Shown piece after piece: positions 6,405 through 9,448 of a stretch of DNA of 9,448 bases. The notes beneath the pieces were generated by a model. It did no database searches, was not told where the DNA came from, and saw nothing but the letters and a program-made list of their open reading frames with translations. How positions within the stretch are numbered: the first letter of the stretch is position 1; each line of letters starts with the position of its first letter. The translations under genes were made by a program, and so were the position numbers. The stretch is from Thermoflexales bacterium (GTDB taxonomy: Bacteria > Chloroflexota > Anaerolineae > Fen-1058), in assembly GCA_016931085.1 (NCBI GenBank), contig JAFGFO010000106.1, positions 1 through 9,448 on the forward strand. Direction: 5' to 3'.

Positions 6405-7490
6405 ATGGAAATCATCATCGCATTCATCACTGGATTGACCGCCGGCGGCCTGAGCTGCCTGGCGGTGCAGGGGGGCCTGCTGGCGAGTTCGGTCGCGTAT
6501 GAAGTAGAGTCATCATTTCTGCAGGCGAAGAACAAACACTCTCGGCGCCCGCAGGCACGCGCCAGCCGGCCCATTTTGTTATTCCTGGGTGCTAAACTAG
6601 TCGCATATACGCTATTGGGCTTTTTGCTGGGCTGGCTTGGCTCGGTGATGCAACTCGCACCCATGTTCCACGCCATTTTGCAGCTCGCCATTGGCGTGTT
6701 TATGATTGGCACGGCGCTGCGGATGCTGAATGTTCACCCGATCTTTCGCTATTTTGCCGTCGAGCCGCCCTCATTCGTTACACGCTATATCCGCCGCACG
6801 GCCAAAGATGGCAGTCATTTGGTGACACCACTCTTTTTAGGGACGCTGACCGTGCTTATCCCCTGCGGTGTAACGCAAGCGATGATGGCAGTGGCGATAG
6901 GGACAGGGAACCCGTTGATGGGTGCAGCGATCATGGCTGCCTTTACCCTGGGTACCAGCCCGGTCTTTTTCACCGTGGCCTACCTGGCAACGCAACTGGG
7001 CGCAAGGCTCGAATCAAACTTTATGCGCCTCGTGGCTGTGGTTGTGCTCGTTCTGGGGATAGTTTCGATCGATACCAGCCTGAATCTGATGGGGTCGCCC
7101 TATTCTTCTTCCAACCTTATCCGCTCTTTCAGTCGTCCCGTACAGGCACGAGATCTCCCACAACAATTCACGCCCATTACGCCCCCCGGCGTTTCGACGC
7201 CACCTGCAACGGCTGCCGTTCCACAAGCCACACTCACGATCCATGTTGTGAACTCGGGCTATGAGCCGGCCACTTTGCAAGCTAAGGCTAACCAAGCGTT
7301 GCGATTAAAGCTGGTGACGAACAAGACGTATAGCTGCACGCGAGCGTTTGTTATCCCTGCGCTGAATATTAATCGCATTCTACCCGCAACCGGCACCGAA
7401 TCGGTCGACATCCCGCCTCAAAGAGCCGGTTCTGTGCTCTATTTCAGTTGTTCGATGGGAATGTACGGCGGGCAAATCGAGTTTAATTAA
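6405..7490 (+). CDS. TauE/SafE-UreH-like (CcdA-type) membrane protein fused to a cupredoxin-like domain
   Basis: A 361-residue fusion. Residues 1-228 form six probable membrane helices (about 3-27, 57-80, 86-108, 137-165, 170-195, 206-228). Cys18 lies in GGLSCLAVQGG and Cys154 in IPCGVTQAMM, the paired-cysteine layout of the DsbD/CcdA-like UreH_2 group. A Pro/Thr/Ser-rich linker (about 240-272) leads to a cupredoxin-like domain (about 274-361) with YSCTRAFVIPALNI (Cys311) and FSCSMGMYGG (Cys349, Met351, Met353). These soft-metal ligands lack the histidines of classical blue-copper sites, which suggests Cu(I) or Ag(I) binding on the outer face rather than electron transfer. The start ATG has GAGGA 9 bases upstream. 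The stop overlaps the start of the HMA chaperone gene (TAATG). In Gram-positive-type genomes such fusions accompany copper-handling genes; transport, thiol transfer and cuproprotein assembly all remain possible. Confidence 0.88.
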   Translation: MEIIIAFITGLTAGGLSCLAVQGGLLASSVAYEVESSFLQAKNKHSRRPQARASRPILLFLGAKLVAYTLLGFLLGWLGSVMQLAPMFHAILQLAIGVFMIGTALRMLNVHPIFRYFAVEPPSFVTRYIRRTAKDGSHLVTPLFLGTLTVLIPCGVTQAMMAVAIGTGNPLMGAAIMAAFTLGTSPVFFTVAYLATQLGARLESNFMRLVAVVVLVLGIVSIDTSLNLMGSPYSSSNLIRSFSRPVQARDLPQQFTPITPPGVSTPPATAAVPQATLTIHVVNSGYEPATLQAKANQALRLKLVTNKTYSCTRAFVIPALNINRILPATGTESVDIPPQRAGSVLYFSCSMGMYGGQIEFN

Positions 7491-7696
7491 TGACCAAACA
7501 AATTTTTCAAATCCCCGATATGCACTGCCCAGCCTGCGTGATGAGACTGGAAGGACTGGAGGACGAGCTACCAGGCATCAAGCGCGTACGAGCCAGTTAC
7601 CAAAAACAGCACATGGAAGTGGAATACGACCACGATTTGGTGACTGAGGCGCAAATCGTGGCGGCGATAGCAAAGAAAGGCTATACGATTATGTAA
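7490..7696 (+). CDS. CopZ-like heavy-metal-associated (HMA) chaperone
   Basis: A 68-residue soluble protein made of one HMA domain with a beta-alpha-beta-beta-alpha-beta pattern. The metal site is MHCPAC (Met11 to Cys16), followed by the usual GLEDELPGIKRVRASYQKQHMEVEYD and ending IAAIAKKGYTIM-like (IVAAIAKKGYTIM). Length matches free metallochaperones such as CopZ and MerP-like proteins without a signal peptide, so it acts in the cytoplasm. The ATG shares one base with the stop of the TauE-cupredoxin gene and has no strong ribosome site of its own, so translation is probably coupled. It likely hands a soft metal ion to or from that membrane protein, or to the HMA domain of the P1B ATPase in this window. 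Metal identity is inferred from the CxxC motif only. Confidence 0.92.
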   Translation: MTKQIFQIPDMHCPACVMRLEGLEDELPGIKRVRASYQKQHMEVEYDHDLVTEAQIVAAIAKKGYTIM

Positions 7697-7854
7697 TCAG
7701 ACGCCAGCCCAAGCCGCGGCGATACTGTCGAGGCGCTGGTCGGGACTATGGGAGAGACCGTTATCGTGTAGCGACCGCTGTGAACGGCTGGCCGAAAAGG
7801 ATACGCTTCGAATCCCCCCGTATTATGTAATTCTAATACTGGACGTATATACTA
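7697..7854. other. Intergenic stretch with no recognised gene
   Basis: Between the HMA chaperone gene and the dnaJ-like promoter. It keeps the chaperone frame open for 23 codons past the TAA before a TAG, and has a palindromic GCCGCGGC and a weak ATACG/CGTAT inverted repeat (7801-7805, 7819-7823). No terminator with a U-tract, RNA gene or coding sequence could be supported. Confidence 0.4.
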
Positions 7855-7883
7855 TTGCAAACCATGCTGTGTTGTGTTATAGT
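7855..7883 (+). promoter_or_regulatory. Sigma-70 type promoter of the J-domain gene
   Basis: TTGCAA (7855-7860), a 17-bp spacer and TATAGT (7878-7883), with an extended -10 TGT immediately upstream. Initiation is expected near 7890, leaving a leader of about 30 bases. This is the strongest promoter-like sequence on the plus strand here. No CIRCE or HspR heat-shock box is present. Confidence 0.7.
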
Positions 7884-7886
7884 AGT

Positions 7887-7898
7887 TGTGAATTCACA
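7887..7898. promoter_or_regulatory. Palindrome at the predicted dnaJ-like transcription start
   Basis: TGTGAATTCACA is a perfect 12-bp palindrome placed 3 bases after the -10 hexamer, over the expected +1. A repressor bound here would block initiation. It matches neither CIRCE nor the HspR HAIR sequence, so any regulator is unknown; chance is possible at this length. Confidence 0.45.
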
Positions 7899-7919
7899 GT
7901 TTGGAGCAATAGATAGGCT

Positions 7920-8879
7920 ATGGAATATAAAGACTATTACAAGATATTGGGCGTTGACAAGAACGCCAACACCGACCAGATAAAAAAAGCATACCGCAAA
8001 CTGGCCAGGCAATGCCACCCCGACGTCAACCCGGGCGACAAGAAGGCCGAGGAGAAATTCAAAGACGTCAACGAGGCTTACGAGGTCCTCTCGGATCCGG
8101 AAAAGCGCAAAAAGTACGAGCGTTTTGGCACGCAGTGGCAGCAGTACGAGCACGCCGGCGGCGTGCCGGATGACTTTTGGGCGCAATGGGGAGGGCAGGG
8201 AGGCGGGCGCACGCGTACCCGTACAGTTCGCCCTGAGGAATTCGAGCAGATGTTTGGGGGGGCAGGGGGTTTTTCGGATTTCTTTGAGGCGCTGTTTGGA
8301 GGTATGGGCGGGGCGGCTGCCGGAGGAGCCAGCCGGCAAGAGAACCTTCGCTCACGCCCTCGCCGCGGCCGTGACAGCGAGCATGTGGTCCAGGTAACAT
8401 TGGAGGAAGCCTCCCGCGGCACGCAGCGCGTTTTGCAGTGGGAGGATGGGCGCAAGATCGAGGCCAGCATCCCCCCCGGCGTGCGCAGTGGATCGCGCAT
8501 CCGGCTGTGTGGCCAGGGCCAGGCCGGGACGAGCGGCGGCGAGTGCGGCGATCTCTATCTCAAAGTTGAGCTAAGCCCCCACCCTGTTTTCCAGCTTGAA
8601 GGCAATGACCTCAAGGTAACGGTAGCGGTGGATCTGTACGCCGCCCTGCTGGGGGGTGAAGTCGATGTGCCCACCCTGGATCGCCCGGTCAAGCTGAACA
8701 TCCCGCCCGAGACGGCCAACGGTAAGGTGTTTCGGCTGCGCGGCCTGGGCATGCCCCATCTCCGCCAGCCCGACCGGCGGGGTGACTTGTACGCGACCGT
8801 GGCAGTCCAGCTTCCGCAGCGCTTGAGCCAGAAGGAAAAAGAACTCTTGGGGCAGTTGCAAGCGTTGAGACAGACCTGA
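7920..8879 (+). CDS. Class II J-domain co-chaperone (DnaJ without zinc finger, CbpA-like)
   Basis: A 319-residue cytoplasmic Hsp40 that stimulates DnaK ATPase and delivers clients. The J domain (about 4-69) has [15 protein letters not shown], the essential HPD tripeptide (33-35) and [17 protein letters not shown] Gly/Phe-rich region (about 80-140) follows. There is no CxxCxGxG zinc finger, so it is class II like CbpA, and length fits that group. Two beta-rich substrate domains follow (about 154-225 with [16 protein letters not shown], and 226-307 with [24 protein letters not shown]). The ATG at 7920 gives the canonical N-terminus; GGAG lies 13 bases upstream, a loose spacing. No dnaK or grpE is adjacent, so it stands alone. 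Its last codons and stop lie inside a perfect hairpin repeat. Symbols cbpA and dnaJ are both used for such proteins, so none is given. Confidence 0.95.
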   Translation: MEYKDYYKILGVDKNANTDQIKKAYRKLARQCHPDVNPGDKKAEEKFKDVNEAYEVLSDPEKRKKYERFGTQWQQYEHAGGVPDDFWAQWGGQGGGRTRTRTVRPEEFEQMFGGAGGFSDFFEALFGGMGGAAAGGASRQENLRSRPRRGRDSEHVVQVTLEEASRGTQRVLQWEDGRKIEASIPPGVRSGSRIRLCGQGQAGTSGGECGDLYLKVELSPHPVFQLEGNDLKVTVAVDLYAALLGGEVDVPTLDRPVKLNIPPETANGKVFRLRGLGMPHLRQPDRRGDLYATVAVQLPQRLSQKEKELLGQLQALRQT

Positions 8880-8905
8880 CAGGTTTAAGAAAACCTGTCA
8901 GGTCT
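8872..8905. terminator. Perfect 15-bp hairpin between convergent genes, dispersed-repeat type
   Basis: AGACCTGACAGGTTT (8872-8886), loop AAGA, AAACCTGTCAGGTCT (8891-8905): a flawless 15-bp stem. It holds the TGA stop of the dnaJ-like gene (8877-8879), and the TAG stop of gtrA (8906-8904) overlaps its far end. There is no long U-run after the stem, though AAA/TTT tops the stem. It probably acts as a bidirectional transcription end or RNA stabiliser. From memory, sequences built on CCTGACAGGT...ACCTGTCAGG recur many times in Chloroflexota genomes, so it is likely one copy of a dispersed family. Confidence 0.7.
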
Positions 8906-9347
8906 AGCTGCCAAGCTTGACGTCGTTGTATGTCCAGAAGCGATTGACGAAGAAATTCCAAAACAGCACCACGCCAGTAGCGACCGCCTTGGCCACATTA
9001 TATCCTAGCGGGCCGAACAATTGCGTGGTGAAACCCAGCAGCGCCCACAGCACGCCGGTATTGATGGCCCAGCCGGCGATGTTGACGACAAAGAATTGCC
9101 CCAGTTGCCCGGCCAGCGGCTTGCTGCGCGATTCGGGATAGGTCCAACAGCGATTCCAGGTGAAATTGGACAGCACGGCCAGGGTGAACGAGCAGGTATT
9201 GGCCGCCAGCACCGGCATGCCAAACTGCAAGTGGAGCAGGTTCAACGTGCCAAAATCCACGGCGGCCCCGACTGTGCCAACCACCAGGAACTTGGAGAAA
9301 CGGATAAATTCCTTGCGATTGTCGCGCGCTAACGTAAGTATAGACAA
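8904..9347 (-). CDS. GtrA-family small membrane protein
   Basis: A 147-residue inner-membrane protein with four helices (about 18-38, 44-63, 83-103, 113-135). The family hallmark is two similar motifs: SNFTWNRCWTY at about 60-70 and WNFFVNRFWTY at about 130-140, reflecting internal duplication. GtrA-like proteins are thought to help move polyprenyl-linked sugars across the membrane for cell-surface glycosylation. The start is TTG at 9347: GAGG (9358-9355) lies 7 bases upstream, and the nearby upstream ATG runs straight into TAA. The window ends before any glycosyltransferase partner that might lie upstream. It is convergent with the dnaJ-like gene, with a shared hairpin at their stop codons. 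The specific sugar is unknown. Confidence 0.92.
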   Translation of the reverse strand: MSILTLARDNRKEFIRFSKFLVVGTVGAAVDFGTLNLLHLQFGMPVLAANTCSFTLAVLSNFTWNRCWTYPESRSKPLAGQLGQFFVVNIAGWAINTGVLWALLGFTTQLFGPLGYNVAKAVATGVVLFWNFFVNRFWTYNDVKLGS

Positions 9348-9354
9348 ATTATTA

Positions 9355-9358
9355 CCTC
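9355..9358 (-). promoter_or_regulatory. Ribosome binding site supporting the TTG start of gtrA
   Basis: The minus strand reads GAGG followed by 7 bases and then TTG. No ATG or GTG start with comparable spacing precedes the conserved N-terminal region, so the rare TTG start is well supported. Confidence 0.7.
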
Positions 9359-9385
9359 ATAACTAGTATTACAACGAGACTTGTC

Positions 9386-9410
9386 ATTCTGAGGCCGTAG
9401 GCCGAAGAAT
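9386..9410. repeat. REP-like hairpin element upstream of gtrA
   Basis: ATTCT (9386-9390), GA, GGCC, loop GTA, GGCC, GA, AGAAT (9406-9410) form an imperfect stem with one internal GA/GA mismatch pair. Flanking GAGA (9376-9379) and CTC continue the symmetry after a bulge. The TGTCATTCTGAGG...GAAGAATCTC wording matches short dispersed repeats that I recall from Chloroflexota and some Bacteroidota genomes. It lies in the gtrA 5' region and is probably non-coding. Confidence 0.55.
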
Positions 9411-9417
9411 CTCAGCC

Positions 9418-9436
9418 GTGTAACAGCGAATTACAC
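9418..9436. repeat. Short inverted repeat near the right edge
   Basis: GTGTAA (9418-9423) and TTACAC (9431-9436) are exact reverse complements with a 7-base loop, directly after the REP-like element. It could be part of a larger compound repeat that continues past the window, or a regulator site upstream of gtrA. Confidence 0.35.
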
Positions 9437-9448
9437 CTGGAAAACAGA

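Noticed and set aside
7697..7768. C-terminal extension of the HMA chaperone by readthrough of TAA
   Set aside because: The frame stays open for 23 codons, but the domain is complete at the TAA and the extra residues resemble no known tail.
7786..7830. tRNA-like TTCGAATCC sequence
   Set aside because: It resembles a T-loop, but the flanking bases cannot form the 5-bp T-stem, and no acceptor, D or anticodon arms can be placed upstream.
8872..9436. CRISPR array or transposon ends
   Set aside because: The two hairpins differ in sequence, are not regularly spaced, and no transposase or cas gene is present.

Overview
This window is chromosomal sequence from a moderately GC-rich, free-living bacterium. 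The gene content (cytochrome-type membrane proteins, a NarL-type two-component pair, a zinc-finger-less DnaJ, GtrA) and two repeat types that I associate with Chloroflexota genomes (a perfect 15-bp hairpin built on CCTGACAGGT, and a CATTCTGAGGCC...GGCCGAAGAAT hairpin) suggest a Chloroflexota / Anaerolineae-like organism. This assignment is inference; no taxonomic marker gene is present.

Layout from left to right. On the minus strand, a TetR regulator (80-706) is translationally coupled to the first 26 codons of an ABC-2 efflux permease that runs off the left edge. Its promoter (TTGACA, 17 bp, TATCAT) is followed directly by a perfect 20-bp palindromic operator, so the unit looks self-repressed. 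Divergent from it, on the plus strand, is a P1B-type heavy-metal ATPase (927-3014) whose membrane metal-binding motif reads CSC instead of CPC. Convergent to the ATPase, and reading leftward from about 6095, is a minus-strand series: a DoxX-family membrane protein, a NarL-type response regulator and its Cache-HAMP-HisKA_3 sensor kinase. Regulator and kinase genes overlap by 20 bases.

On the plus strand from 6405 lies a two-gene operon: a six-TM TauE/SafE-UreH/CcdA-like protein fused to a C-terminal cupredoxin-like domain, and a 68-residue CopZ-like metallochaperone joined to it by a TAATG overlap. The 309-base gap between doxX and this operon has striking symmetry: a perfect 9+9 palindrome lies at the exact centre of a perfect 11-bp inverted repeat whose arms carry TATACT -10-like sequences facing outward.

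The right end carries a class II J-domain co-chaperone with a clear promoter and a palindrome at the predicted transcription start, then, convergent to it, a small GtrA-family membrane protein. The stop codons of both genes lie in or at the edge of one perfect 15-bp hairpin. A REP-like hairpin lies upstream of gtrA.

Taken together, the ATPase, the membrane cupredoxin protein and the small HMA chaperone form a plausible soft-metal (copper/silver-like) handling set, with the DoxX protein and two-component pair as neighbours that may respond to membrane, redox or metal stress. Metal identity and functional linkage are inferred from domain content and gene order only.
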